A DNA stretch of 64,000 nucleotides from Amphibiibacter pelophylacis. GTDB taxonomy: Bacteria > Pseudomonadota > Gammaproteobacteria > Burkholderiales > Burkholderiaceae_C. This document shows positions 39,902 through 48,750 of this stretch, in pieces. Made by a program: the position numbers and the translations under genes. Where the stretch lies: the NCBI RefSeq assembly GCF_037688875.1, contig NZ_JAWDIE010000007.1, positions 62,001-126,000 on the forward strand. The letters are read 5' to 3'. The notes under the pieces are model-generated. The model worked only from the letters and a program-made list of their open reading frames with translations. It was not told the DNA's origin and made no database searches. Position 1 is the stretch's first letter; the number at the start of each line of letters is the position of its first letter.

Positions 39902-41950
39902 ATGCGTGCATCCCTTGCGTCATCCGGCCCGCTGCGCCAGTGGCGGCGGCAGTGGCTGGACCACGGTGCGTCCCCGCAGCTCAGCGCCGACGCGCCGAGC
40001 ATGCCCGGCCTCACGCCGGAGCTGCTGCGCTCGTGGCGCCGCTCGCTCGATGCGGGCCTGAGCCCCATGGGCCGCCTGGCGCCGCCCGACAACGCCAGCG
40101 GCCCCGAGCTGCAGCGCCTGCGCAGCCGCCACCACGACATGATCCGCCACGCCCTGCCGGTCATGGACCACCTGATGGGTCAGGTCGGCCAGAGCCTGGT
40201 CGTGCTGGCCGATCCGCTGGGCGTGCTCATGCACACGCGCGGCAGCACCGCCTTCGCCAGCAAGGCCGAGCGCGTGGCCCTGCTGCCCGGCGCGTCCTGG
40301 CACGAATCCTGGCGCGGCACCAACGCCATCGGCACGGCGCTGGCCGAAAGCCAGGCGGTGGAAATCCACGGCGCTGAACACTACCTGGACCGCCACGCCT
40401 GCCTGACCTGCGCCGCTGCGCCCATCGCCTCGCCCACGGGCGAACTGCTGGGCATTCTGGACATTTCGGGCGATCCGCGCGGACGCCTGCCGCACAGCCT
40501 GGGTCTGGTGACCCTGGCCGCGGGCCTGATCGAGAACAGCCTGATGCGCGCCGGAGCCAGCCCGCACCTGCTGCTGCAGCTGCACCCCACGTCAGAGGGC
40601 CTGGATTCGGTGGATCAGGCGCTGCTGGCGGTATCGCCCGATGGCTGGATCGTCGGCGCCAACCGCCGCGCGCTGGCGCTGCTGGGCCTGCAGCAGCGCG
40701 ACATCGGCGGACTGGCGCTGGACCGCGTTCTGGAGGCGCGCATCGGCGATCTGATCGCCCTGGCGCGTGGCGGCCAGCCCCGGCAGCTCGCGCCCAGCAG
40801 CGCAGCGGGTGAGGCGCTGCACCGGCCGGAGCGCCTGTTCGTTCGCGTCCACGCCCCAGCCTGCGAGCCGCCGCTGCACGCCGCCTCGGCCCAGGCGACG
40901 TCGCGCGCCAGCGCCCCGCCTGCGCCAACCGCCCCGGCCCATCCCCCCGATGCGCTGGCCGTGCTGGACAGTGGCGACGCCGCCTGGCGCGAAGCCGCCC
41001 GCCAGGGTCGCCGCCTGATCGCGCGGCAAGTGCCGCTGCTGATCGCGGGCGAATCGGGCGTGGGCAAAGAGGTGTTTGCGCGCGCGCTGCACGCTGTCTC
41101 GCCGCGCGCGGCCGGGCCTTTTGTGCCCATCCACTGCGCGGCGCTGCCCGAGGGGCTGATCGAGGCCGAGCTCTTTGGCTACACCGGCGGCGCCTACACC
41201 GGTGCCAGCCGCCAGGGCGCGACCGGCCGCATCCGCCAGGCGCACGGCGGCACGCTCTTCCTGGATGAGATCGGCGACATGCCGCTGGCCCTGCAGGCCC
41301 GCCTGCTGCGCGTGCTGCAGGACCGCGAGGTGCAGCCGCTGGGCAGCGGCGCAGCGGTGCGGGTGGATTTCACCCTGTTGTGCGCCAGCCACCGCGATCT
41401 GCAGCGCGAGGTGGCGCAGGGGCGTTTCCGCGAAGATCTTTACTACCGCATCCAGGGCGTCACGCTGACGCTGCCCGCGCTGCGTCAGCGCAGCGACCGC
41501 ATCGCGCTGGCGCACAGCCTGGTCGCCCAGCTTCAGGCCGAAGCCGGGGAAGAAGCCCAAGGCGAGACCAGCGTCGGGCTGTCTCCCGCGCTGCAGTCCG
41601 CCCTGCAGCGCCACCCCTGGCCGGGCAATGTGCGCCAGATGCGCAGCGTGCTGGCCGCCGCGCTGGCGCTGCGCGATGCGCACGAACCCCTTCTGGACCT
41701 GCACCACCTGCCGCCCGCTTGGCTGGACGAGGCCCTGGCCCAGCCCGACAGCGCAGCCCCGCACCCGCCGCCCGGCAGCGAGCACGTCCACGCCGCCGCC
41801 AGCGCTTCGCCGCGCACCTTGCGCGAGCTGTCCGACCAGGTCATGGCCCGCGCGCTGGAAAACGCCCGGGGCAATGTCTCCGCCGCCGCCCGCCAGCTCG
41901 GAATCAGCCGCCAGACGGTGTACCGGTGGCGGGCTGGGGGAAATGCATAA
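39902..41950 (+). CDS. AcoR-like sigma-54-dependent transcriptional activator
   Basis: A 682-residue enhancer-binding protein: an N-terminal GAF-type sensor (about residues 60-210), a PAS-like segment (ALLAVSPDGWIVGANRRAL), an AAA+ domain and a Fis-type helix-turn-helix at the end (NVSAAARQLGISRQTVYRW). The Walker A is GESGVGKE. The sigma-54 contact loop reads GAYTGA in place of GAFTGA, an accepted variant. The start at 39902 follows AGGAGACAGCG. It is divergent from the aldehyde dehydrogenase and most likely controls it. The inducer is not deducible. Confidence 0.92.
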   Translation: MRASLASSGPLRQWRRQWLDHGASPQLSADAPSMPGLTPELLRSWRRSLDAGLSPMGRLAPPDNASGPELQRLRSRHHDMIRHALPVMDHLMGQVGQSLVVLADPLGVLMHTRGSTAFASKAERVALLPGASWHESWRGTNAIGTALAESQAVEIHGAEHYLDRHACLTCAAAPIASPTGELLGILDISGDPRGRLPHSLGLVTLAAGLIENSLMRAGASPHLLLQLHPTSEGLDSVDQALLAVSPDGWIVGANRRALALLGLQQRDIGGLALDRVLEARIGDLIALARGGQPRQLAPSSAAGEALHRPERLFVRVHAPACEPPLHAASAQATSRASAPPAPTAPAHPPDALAVLDSGDAAWREAARQGRRLIARQVPLLIAGESGVGKEVFARALHAVSPRAAGPFVPIHCAALPEGLIEAELFGYTGGAYTGASRQGATGRIRQAHGGTLFLDEIGDMPLALQARLLRVLQDREVQPLGSGAAVRVDFTLLCASHRDLQREVAQGRFREDLYYRIQGVTLTLPALRQRSDRIALAHSLVAQLQAEAGEEAQGETSVGLSPALQSALQRHPWPGNVRQMRSVLAAALALRDAHEPLLDLHHLPPAWLDEALAQPDSAAPHPPPGSEHVHAAASASPRTLRELSDQVMARALENARGNVSAAARQLGISRQTVYRWRAGGNA

Positions 41951-42063
41951 GAGTTCGACTGCTCACCGAAAAGACCACACAGTCGGCACCATCACATCAC
42001 AAAACCAAGTCAGTTCATTCCTACATTTTCTCCTGCCGCAGATGGACAGAGCGACACAACAAC

Positions 42064-42075
42064 TTGTATGATGAC
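42064..42075 (+). promoter_or_regulatory. Candidate GntR operator in front of the regulator gene
   Basis: TTGTATGATGAC matches ten or eleven bases of the TTGTATGATGTC found before two other operons of the island. It overlaps an in-frame ATG at 42068 and lies 35 bases before the preferred regulator start at 42110, which points to autoregulation. Confidence 0.65.
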
Positions 42076-42109
42076 CGTATATTCCTCTTTTAAAAATTTT
42101 AACACCCAT

Positions 42110-42856
42110 ATGCCTGCCACCCCTCTTTCAAAAAGAAAAACCCGGAGTCTGACCGATGAAGTGGTTGCCGCTATTTCGCAGAAAATCAGCGACGGAATTT
42201 ATGTGGCGGGCGCCAAATTACCCAAAGAAAACCTGCTGATTGAAGAATACGGCGTCAGCCGGACTGTCATACGCGAGGCCATTTCCCGGCTGCAGGCCCA
42301 TGGCCTGGCTCAGACAAAGCACGGCATAGGAACGTTTATACTTTCTCCTGAAGCTGGGGTCTCTGTACGAGTCGGAACCAGCCAGCTTAATACTTTACGC
42401 GATGTTATTGCCATTCTAGAACTGCGGATCAGCCTGGAAAGCGAAACTGCTGGCTTGGCAGCCCAGCGACGCAGCCGGGATGACTTGGCCCGAATTCACC
42501 AGGCAGCACAGGACTTTGGGAGCTGTATTTCTGCGGGCACGGATACATCAACCGCAGATATTGACTTTCACCTGAGTATTGCCAAAGCCACAGGCAATCA
42601 TTACTTTCATGATATCCTGCTCCAGCTCAGTCAGGCACTGATCCCCAGACGGCGCCTGGGACCAATGCCTTGGAGCCAGCATAACAATCAGGCCAGTTAT
42701 CTTCAGAAAATTCATGAAGAGCACCTGTCGATTGTTGACGCCATTTCCCGTCAGGATCCGGAAGGAGCACGGGCAGCGATGCGAACCCACCTGGGCAATA
42801 GCCGTGAGCGGCTGCGTAAAGCACAGGAGCAGGCTCTGCCGGAGCAGATCGGCTGA
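42110..42856 (+). CDS. GntR-family (FadR subfamily) regulator of the uronate/aldarate island
   Basis: A 248-residue regulator with an N-terminal winged helix (SLTDEVVAAISQKISDGIYVAG, then SRTVIREAISRLQAHGLAQTKHG as two parts) and a C-terminal FCD ligand domain with the metal-binding Asp/His pattern (DIDFHLSIAKATGNHYF; HEEHLSIVDAI; RTHLGNSRERL). The start is placed at 42110, because the upstream ATG at 42068 would sit on the operator. It converges on the second glucarate dehydratase with 25 bases between. The AT content rises from here to 57 kb. The ligand is probably an aldarate or pathway intermediate. Confidence 0.88.
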   Translation: MPATPLSKRKTRSLTDEVVAAISQKISDGIYVAGAKLPKENLLIEEYGVSRTVIREAISRLQAHGLAQTKHGIGTFILSPEAGVSVRVGTSQLNTLRDVIAILELRISLESETAGLAAQRRSRDDLARIHQAAQDFGSCISAGTDTSTADIDFHLSIAKATGNHYFHDILLQLSQALIPRRRLGPMPWSQHNNQASYLQKIHEEHLSIVDAISRQDPEGARAAMRTHLGNSRERLRKAQEQALPEQIG

Positions 42857-42881
42857 GCCAACTCTGCCTTTGGCGTGGTTG

Positions 42882-44219
42882 TCAACGGACCATAGCCGGT
42901 TTCTTGGGATCAAAAGTCCAGCCGGGTATCAGAAACTGCATGGCTGCGGCATCATCTCTAGCGCCCAGTGCCCTGTTTTTGTAGAGCTGGTGCGCTGCCT
43001 CAATGCGCTCTATATCAGGCTCTATACCCAGCCCGGGCTTATCAGGCACATGCAGCAGGCCACCCCGAATCTGCAGCGGCTCCTGTGTCAGCCGCTCTGT
43101 GCCTTCCTGCCAGATCCAGTGGGTATCAATCGCCGTGACCCGACCGGGTGCAGCGGCGGCCACATGGGTGAACATGGCGAGCGAAATATCAAAGTGGTTA
43201 TTGGAATGGCTACCCCAGGTCAGACCGAACATGTGGCATAGCTGAGCCACTCGAACCGATCCCGACAATGTCCAGAAATGAGGGTCTGCCAACGGAATAT
43301 CCACAGACTGAAGCTGGATGGCATGGGCCATCTGCCGCCAGTCTGTAGCAATCATATTGGTCGCTGTGGGCAGGCCAGTCGCCCGCCGAAATTCGGCCAT
43401 CACCTCGCGGCCGCTGTAGCCCTGCTCTGCGCCACAAGGATCCTCTGCATAAGCCAGCAAATCATGCCTGTTCCTGCACAGGGCAATGGCCTCTTGCAGA
43501 CTCCATGCACCATTGGGATCCAGGGTGAGCCTAGCCTTCGGGAAACGCTTTGCAATCGCTTCAATAGCAGCAATTTCCTCTTCACCCCGCAGGACGCCAC
43601 CTTTCAGCTTGAAATCATTGAACCCATAAACCTCATAAGCGGCGCTGGCCAGATCCGCTACCGCCTCAGGTGTCATCGCCATTTGATGACGCAGACTGTG
43701 CCACTTGTCGCTTTGGCCATCAAACGGCTGATAGTCCAGTCCGGTCTGGCGACTGTCTCCCACATAAAACAGGTAACCCAGAACCTCGACAGCGCTGCGC
43801 ACCTGTCCGTCACCCAGCAGCTGCGCCACAGACACACCCAGAAACTGCCCCATCAAATCAAGCAGCGCCGCCTCAAGGGCGGTAATCGCATGAATGCTGA
43901 CGCGCAGATCAAAAGTTTGCAGGCCCCGTGCCGAGGGAGCGTCCTGTCCGAGATCAACATGAACATCCTGAAGTAGTTTTTTATAAATTGAAATCGGCTG
44001 CCCTAGCAGGTGGGGTACAGACTGCTCAAGTGCATGCGTGATTTTTTCACCCCCCGGGACTTCACCCAGACCGGTATGCCCTGCACTGTCTGTCAGGATC
44101 ACAATATTTCGAGTGAAATAAGGGCTATGCGCACCACTCAGATTCATCAGCATGGCGTCACGGCCAGCAACAGGGATAACGCGCATCGAAACGATCGTGG
44201 GAATACTGGATAGAGCCAT
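42882..44219 (-). CDS. Glucarate dehydratase-type enolase superfamily enzyme (copy 2)
   Basis: It dehydrates D-glucarate (and L-idarate) to 5-keto-4-deoxyglucarate. The 445-residue product starts at 44219 after AGAGGACTTAAT. Catalytic features are the KxK motif in FNDFKLKGGVLRG, the metal-site LDPNGAWSL, AEDPCGAEQGYSGREV, ATNMIATDW and the acid/base histidine in WGSHSNNHFD. It is a close paralogue of the next gene upstream, with long identical runs, so the pair arose by tandem duplication. It is last in the MFS-garD-gudD-gudD operon. Confidence 0.9.
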   Translation of the reverse strand: MALSSIPTIVSMRVIPVAGRDAMLMNLSGAHSPYFTRNIVILTDSAGHTGLGEVPGGEKITHALEQSVPHLLGQPISIYKKLLQDVHVDLGQDAPSARGLQTFDLRVSIHAITALEAALLDLMGQFLGVSVAQLLGDGQVRSAVEVLGYLFYVGDSRQTGLDYQPFDGQSDKWHSLRHQMAMTPEAVADLASAAYEVYGFNDFKLKGGVLRGEEEIAAIEAIAKRFPKARLTLDPNGAWSLQEAIALCRNRHDLLAYAEDPCGAEQGYSGREVMAEFRRATGLPTATNMIATDWRQMAHAIQLQSVDIPLADPHFWTLSGSVRVAQLCHMFGLTWGSHSNNHFDISLAMFTHVAAAAPGRVTAIDTHWIWQEGTERLTQEPLQIRGGLLHVPDKPGLGIEPDIERIEAAHQLYKNRALGARDDAAAMQFLIPGWTFDPKKPAMVR

Positions 44220-44278
44220 ATTAAGTCCTCTTGTCAAAAACCATCAATCAAAGCCGCCTGCAACACTGTGTCGGCAAG

Positions 44279-45610
44279 TCAGCGAACCATCGCGGGTTTG
44301 CGTCGGTCAAACTGCCATCCGGGTATCAGGAAGCGCATGGCCGCAGCGTCATCGCGCGCACCGTCGCCCAGAATCCGGTGCAGGGCATTCGCCGCCTCGA
44401 TGCGCTCCCAGTCTGGCTCCAGCCCCAAGCCTGGTGCATCGGTCACAGCAAGGCGCCCCTGACTGATCTGCAGCGGATTGCGGGTCAGATGCTGACCTTC
44501 CTGCCAGATCCAGTGGGTGTCCAAGGCCGTCGGTCGCCCCGGAGCCGCTGCACCCACATGAGCAAACATGGACAGCGAAATATCAAAATGATTGTTTGAA
44601 TGGCTACCCCAGCTCAGCCCCCAGTCGTCACAAAGCTGCGCCATGCGTACTGCACCGTCCAGCGTCCAAAAGTGCGGGTCAGCCAACGGAATATCCACCG
44701 CTCCCAGCAAAGTGGCGTGCGCCATCTCGCGCCAGTTGGTAGCGATCATGTTGGTCGCGACACGCAGCCCCGTGGCCCGGCGGAATTCAGCCATGACCTC
44801 ACGACCGCTGTAGCCCTCCTCGGCACCGCAAGGGTCTTCGGCATAAGCCAGGACATCGCGTTGTCCCCGACAAAGCCCAATGGCTTCGCACAAGCTCCAT
44901 GCACCATTGGGATCCAGCGTGATATGCGCACCGGGAAAACAGGCGGACAGCGCACGAACGGCCTGAATCTCCTGCTCGCCCGGCAGAACGCCGCCCTTGA
45001 GTTTGAATGCACGAAAACCATACCGGTCGACAACCGCCTGCGCATGGCGAACGATATCATCGGGTGTCAACGCCGACTGGTGGCGCAGACGATACCAGTC
45101 ATGATTTCCAGGGCTGTGCGCCAGGTAAGGCAGGGGGGTCCGCGTACGGTCCCCTACGAAGAACAGGTAAGCCAGGACCTCAACCTCGTCCCGCTGGCGT
45201 CCCGGCCCCAGCAGATCGACAACGGGAACGCCCAGATGTTGTCCCAGCAGATCGAGCAGGGCAGCCTCAATCGCTGCCACGGCGTTGACCTTGAGCTGAA
45301 ACGTCCACGCCCCACCACCCAGCGTCGCAAAATCGGACTGCTGGTGGTGACCATGTATCTGCTGGACCAGACGCTTGACCCGCGCGATAGGCTGTCCGAT
45401 CAGTAGCGGCTCAGCCTGACACATGGCTTTTTCGATGACCGCGCCACCAGGCGCCTCGCCCAGACCGGTATGGCCTGCACTGTCCGTTAGAACCACAATA
45501 TTGCGTGTAAAGAAGGGCCCATGCGCGCCGCCAATGTTGAGCAGCATGCTGTCATGCCCCGCCACCGGTATGACGCGCATGGAGACAATCGTGGGGGATG
45601 AATGAAGCAT
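44279..45610 (-). CDS. gudD: Glucarate dehydratase (copy 1)
   Basis: An enolase-superfamily dehydratase producing 5-keto-4-deoxyglucarate from D-glucarate. The 443-residue product has an AAGGAG ribosome-binding site four bases before the ATG. Key residues: the KxK motif in FRAFKLKGGVLPG, LDPNGAWSL, AEDPCGAEEGYSGREV, ATNMIATNW and WGSHSNNHFD. All catalytic groups known for GudD are present, as in copy 2, so neither looks inactive like E. coli GudX may be. Copy 1 is slightly GC-richer than copy 2. It is 26 bases after the galactarate dehydratase gene. Confidence 0.92.
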   Translation of the reverse strand: MLHSSPTIVSMRVIPVAGHDSMLLNIGGAHGPFFTRNIVVLTDSAGHTGLGEAPGGAVIEKAMCQAEPLLIGQPIARVKRLVQQIHGHHQQSDFATLGGGAWTFQLKVNAVAAIEAALLDLLGQHLGVPVVDLLGPGRQRDEVEVLAYLFFVGDRTRTPLPYLAHSPGNHDWYRLRHQSALTPDDIVRHAQAVVDRYGFRAFKLKGGVLPGEQEIQAVRALSACFPGAHITLDPNGAWSLCEAIGLCRGQRDVLAYAEDPCGAEEGYSGREVMAEFRRATGLRVATNMIATNWREMAHATLLGAVDIPLADPHFWTLDGAVRMAQLCDDWGLSWGSHSNNHFDISLSMFAHVGAAAPGRPTALDTHWIWQEGQHLTRNPLQISQGRLAVTDAPGLGLEPDWERIEAANALHRILGDGARDDAAAMRFLIPGWQFDRRKPAMVR

Positions 45611-45636
45611 GCCGCTCCTTAATCTGAAAATATCTG

Positions 45637-47181
45637 TCAGGTCACTGGCGCCGGATTAAACAGCGCCAGTGCATTGTGAATCTTCCAGTGTTCAGCCCAA
45701 GTTTTTCGACGTCCGCTGGCAACATCAAGCAGAAAGTGGAACATTTCCCAACCCACTTCCTCAACTGTTTTCTCTCCTGTGGCAATTGTTCCCGCATTGA
45801 CATCCATCAGATCATGCCAACGTCTGGCCAGATCGGATCGCGTAGCCACTTTGACCACCGGCACTGCCGCTAGTCCATACGGCGTTCCGCGGCCCGTCGT
45901 GAAGACATGAATATTCATTCCAGCGGCCATTTGCAGCGTGCCACAGATGAAGTCACTCGCCGGTGTTGCGGTGTAATTCAACCCCCGCACAGTGACCTTC
46001 TCACCTGGGGAAACCACACCCACAATATCACTAACCCCTGACTTAACGATGGATCCCATCGCCTTCTCAACAATATTATTCAGCCCACCCTTTTTGTTGC
46101 CCGGTGTCGTATTGGCACTTCGATCAACACCACCCCGCTGAAGATAAGTGTCATACCAAGCCATCTCATGCCGCAAAGCCTGCGCCACTTCCGGTGTTGC
46201 CGCCCGTGCGAGCAACTGTGCAATGCCATCACGCACCTCGGTGACTTCGGAAAACATTACGGTTCCACCGGAACGGACGATCAGGTCACTGACATACCCG
46301 ACAGCAGGGTTTGCTGTAATACCTGAAAATGCATCACTCCCTCCACACTGCACCCCAACCACCAGATCAGAAGCCGGACAGGTGACACGGCGGCGCCGGT
46401 TGAGTCGCTCCAGCTTTTCGCGAGCCAGAAGAAGAATATGCTCTATCATGGCCTCAAATCCGATATGACAGTCGTCCTGCAGAACCACACGGCTATCGCT
46501 AGCGACAGGAATCGCCCCTGCGGGTAAAAGCCGGTCTGGCTGTAGTTTTTCACAGCCCAAGCTGATCAGCAGAACTTCACCGCCAAAATTCGGATTCAAT
46601 ACGATATTGCGTAGAGTGCGAATCGGTATATCCGCACCTGGTGCATCAATAGCAACTCCGCAGCCATAAGTGTGCTCAATTGCGACCACGTCATCCACGT
46701 GGGGATAAAGCGGGAGAAGTTCACTGCGGATACGCGATAGCGCATGTTCAACTACCCCAGCCACGCACTGAACTGTGGTGCTGATCGCCAGAATATTCCT
46801 TGTACCAACAGAGCCATCGGTATTTCGATACCCCTCAAAGGTATATCCAGACAATGGCGCAGGAATACCCCGGCAGCGCCCTCCGGATGGAAGTCGTTCC
46901 AGTTCCGGCGGTGAAGGCATGCTCATCAGGCTGTCTTTCACCCAGCAGCCAGTTGTCAAGTTTTCAGTGGCGTAGCCAATGGCGACACCATACCGGACTA
47001 CCGCCTCACCTTGCGCAACCGGAACCAGCGTAAATTTATGCCCTTGCGGGACACCATCCTGCAAAACCAGTCCGGGCTTAATGACTGTGCCGGACGGCAG
47101 GCCCCCGTCATTGGCGACAATCGCAACATTATCATCATTGTGAATCTTCAGGATAATGGGGTCATTCGCACGTTGATTCAT
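45637..47181 (-). CDS. garD: Galactarate dehydratase GarD (UxaA family)
   Basis: It dehydrates meso-galactarate to 5-keto-4-deoxyglucarate. The 514-residue product from the ATG at 47181 has an N-terminal SAF domain (IILKIHNDDNVAIVANDGGL) and the UxaA/GarD body (YRNTDGSVGTRNILAISTTV, EHTYGCGVAIDAPG, LISLGCEKLQPDRL, VGVQCGGSDAFSGITANPA). The cysteines and histidines of the metal site are retained. It starts two bases after the transporter stop with AAAGGTTG ahead of it, so the genes are coupled. Confidence 0.92.
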   Translation of the reverse strand: MNQRANDPIILKIHNDDNVAIVANDGGLPSGTVIKPGLVLQDGVPQGHKFTLVPVAQGEAVVRYGVAIGYATENLTTGCWVKDSLMSMPSPPELERLPSGGRCRGIPAPLSGYTFEGYRNTDGSVGTRNILAISTTVQCVAGVVEHALSRIRSELLPLYPHVDDVVAIEHTYGCGVAIDAPGADIPIRTLRNIVLNPNFGGEVLLISLGCEKLQPDRLLPAGAIPVASDSRVVLQDDCHIGFEAMIEHILLLAREKLERLNRRRRVTCPASDLVVGVQCGGSDAFSGITANPAVGYVSDLIVRSGGTVMFSEVTEVRDGIAQLLARAATPEVAQALRHEMAWYDTYLQRGGVDRSANTTPGNKKGGLNNIVEKAMGSIVKSGVSDIVGVVSPGEKVTVRGLNYTATPASDFICGTLQMAAGMNIHVFTTGRGTPYGLAAVPVVKVATRSDLARRWHDLMDVNAGTIATGEKTVEEVGWEMFHFLLDVASGRRKTWAEHWKIHNALALFNPAPVT

Positions 47182-47183
47182 AA

Positions 47184-48560
47184 TCAACCTTTCAAACCAG
47201 AAGCCAACTGAATACGCTCGATTTTACCGACCATCAATAGATACGCTGCAGCAGCAATGAATGCGTGAACCACCACATAGATCAAGGCGCCATTGAATGA
47301 TCCGGATCCGGCAACAATATAGCCAATGACAATAGGCGTCACGATACCGGACAGATTACCGAACATATTAAAAAGCCCTCCACTCAAGCCACTGATTTCA
47401 CGGGGAGCCACATCAGCCATTACCGCCCATCCCAGCGCACCAACCCCTTTTCCAAAGAAGGCCAAAGCCATGAAAGTGACCACAAGAATCTGCGAGTCTG
47501 TGTAATTGCACAGCACCATGACCATGGACAGTAGCATTCCGCCAATAATCGGCATCTTCCGGGCAAAGGTTAGCGAACCCGATCGGCGCAGCAGAGCATC
47601 CGAAATCATTCCGCCCAAAACACCGCCGGCAAAACCACAGATGGCAGGAATCGAGGCCAGAAATCCAGCCTCCATGATTGACATCCCACGCTGCTTGACC
47701 AGGTAAACCGGGAACCATGTGATAAAAAAGTACGATAGAGCGTTGATGCAGTACTGTGCAAGATAGATTCCAACCATCATTCGGGACCGGAGTAGCTGTC
47801 GAACATGGTCAAAGTTGATGCGCTGGGATGCGGATCTGGCTGCACCTTGATCCAAGTGAACCAATCCCCCGCCCGCCTCAATGTAGCGCAGTTCAGCGGC
47901 ATTGATTCGCGGATGATCTGCTGGCGAATGGATGACTTTCAGCCAGACAAAACTCACAATAAGTCCGACTCCCCCCATAAAGAAGAAAACATGCTGCCAG
48001 CCCATGGCATGAACCAGCCAAGCCATGACAGGCGAGAAAATCACTGTCGCAAAGTATTGTGCAGAATTGAAAATGGAGGCAGCGGTACCGCGCTCCTGCG
48101 CAGGAAACCAAGCCGTAACAATGCGGCTATTACCTGGGAATGAGGGAGCTTCAGCCAGCCCAACCATGAAACGCAAAAGAAACAGCATGACAATCGCTGT
48201 CGAAAGATCGCCGACATTACCGATGAAGCCCTGCAGCAGTGTGAATCCCGACCATGTGAAGATGCTCCAAAAATAAACTCGACGCGATCCGAACCGGTCC
48301 AGCAGCCACCCCCCCGGGATCTGCCCGAGAACATAAGCCCACGAGAAGGCCGAAAAAACGTAACCCATGCCCACAGATCCCAGCTCCATGTCGTGGGCCA
48401 TGGATGGGCCTGCAATCGACAGCGTGGCCCTGTCCCCGTAATTGATGGAAGTGACCAAAAAGAGCATGGCCACGATCCAGAAGCGGGTTCGGGTCGGCTG
48501 CCCTCCGTTGCTGGAGGCGGCCTGCCCAGCCAGGCGCTGCACGGCATTGATTGACGTCAT
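47184..48560 (-). CDS. MFS transporter for glucarate/galactarate (GudP/GarP type)
   Basis: A 458-residue major facilitator of the anion:cation symporter group with 12 helices. The motifs SINYGDRATLSIAGPSMAHD, GQIPGGWLLDRFGSRRVYFW and GLAEAPSFPGNSRIV are those of hexuronate/aldarate porters (ExuT, GudP, GarP). Its place before garD and two gudD genes favours aldarates as substrate. It is the first gene of the minus-strand operon, and the operator sites at 48619-48639 lie just upstream. Confidence 0.9.
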   Translation of the reverse strand: MTSINAVQRLAGQAASSNGGQPTRTRFWIVAMLFLVTSINYGDRATLSIAGPSMAHDMELGSVGMGYVFSAFSWAYVLGQIPGGWLLDRFGSRRVYFWSIFTWSGFTLLQGFIGNVGDLSTAIVMLFLLRFMVGLAEAPSFPGNSRIVTAWFPAQERGTAASIFNSAQYFATVIFSPVMAWLVHAMGWQHVFFFMGGVGLIVSFVWLKVIHSPADHPRINAAELRYIEAGGGLVHLDQGAARSASQRINFDHVRQLLRSRMMVGIYLAQYCINALSYFFITWFPVYLVKQRGMSIMEAGFLASIPAICGFAGGVLGGMISDALLRRSGSLTFARKMPIIGGMLLSMVMVLCNYTDSQILVVTFMALAFFGKGVGALGWAVMADVAPREISGLSGGLFNMFGNLSGIVTPIVIGYIVAGSGSFNGALIYVVVHAFIAAAAYLLMVGKIERIQLASGLKG

Positions 48561-48618
48561 TCAGGATCTCCAAACCTTGCCGTGTTGCAGCGGCATCGGC
48601 ATTGTGTTTAATCACGAA

Positions 48619-48639
48619 ATGTCATACTATGTCATACAT
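48619..48639 (-). promoter_or_regulatory. Two candidate GntR operators before the MFS-garD-gudD operon
   Basis: ATGTCATAC occurs twice, ten bases apart (48619-48627 and 48629-48637). On the minus strand each reads GTATGACAT. The second, ATGT-ATG-ACAT, is a full 4-3-4 dyad that fits the FadR-type pattern TNGTNNNACNA. They are 60-80 bases upstream of the transporter start and in the 190-base divergent spacer shared with kdgD. Confidence 0.7.
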
Positions 48640-48712
48640 CACTGCAAAATCAAGTTATTTTTAGGGCTTTGACACCAGTAGTTTCCCTGGTATCAGTTGA
48701 GCACAAATTATG

Positions 48713-48724
48713 TTGTATGATGTC
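48713..48724 (+). promoter_or_regulatory. Candidate GntR operator before kdgD
   Basis: TTGTATGATGTC, 27-38 bases before the kdgD start codon. It is identical over 12 bases to the site at 57052-57063 and nearly so to that at 42064. The position between promoter and start suits a repressor. Confidence 0.75.
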
Positions 48725-48750
48725 TTTCTCGAAAATTTAATGGAGATCCC

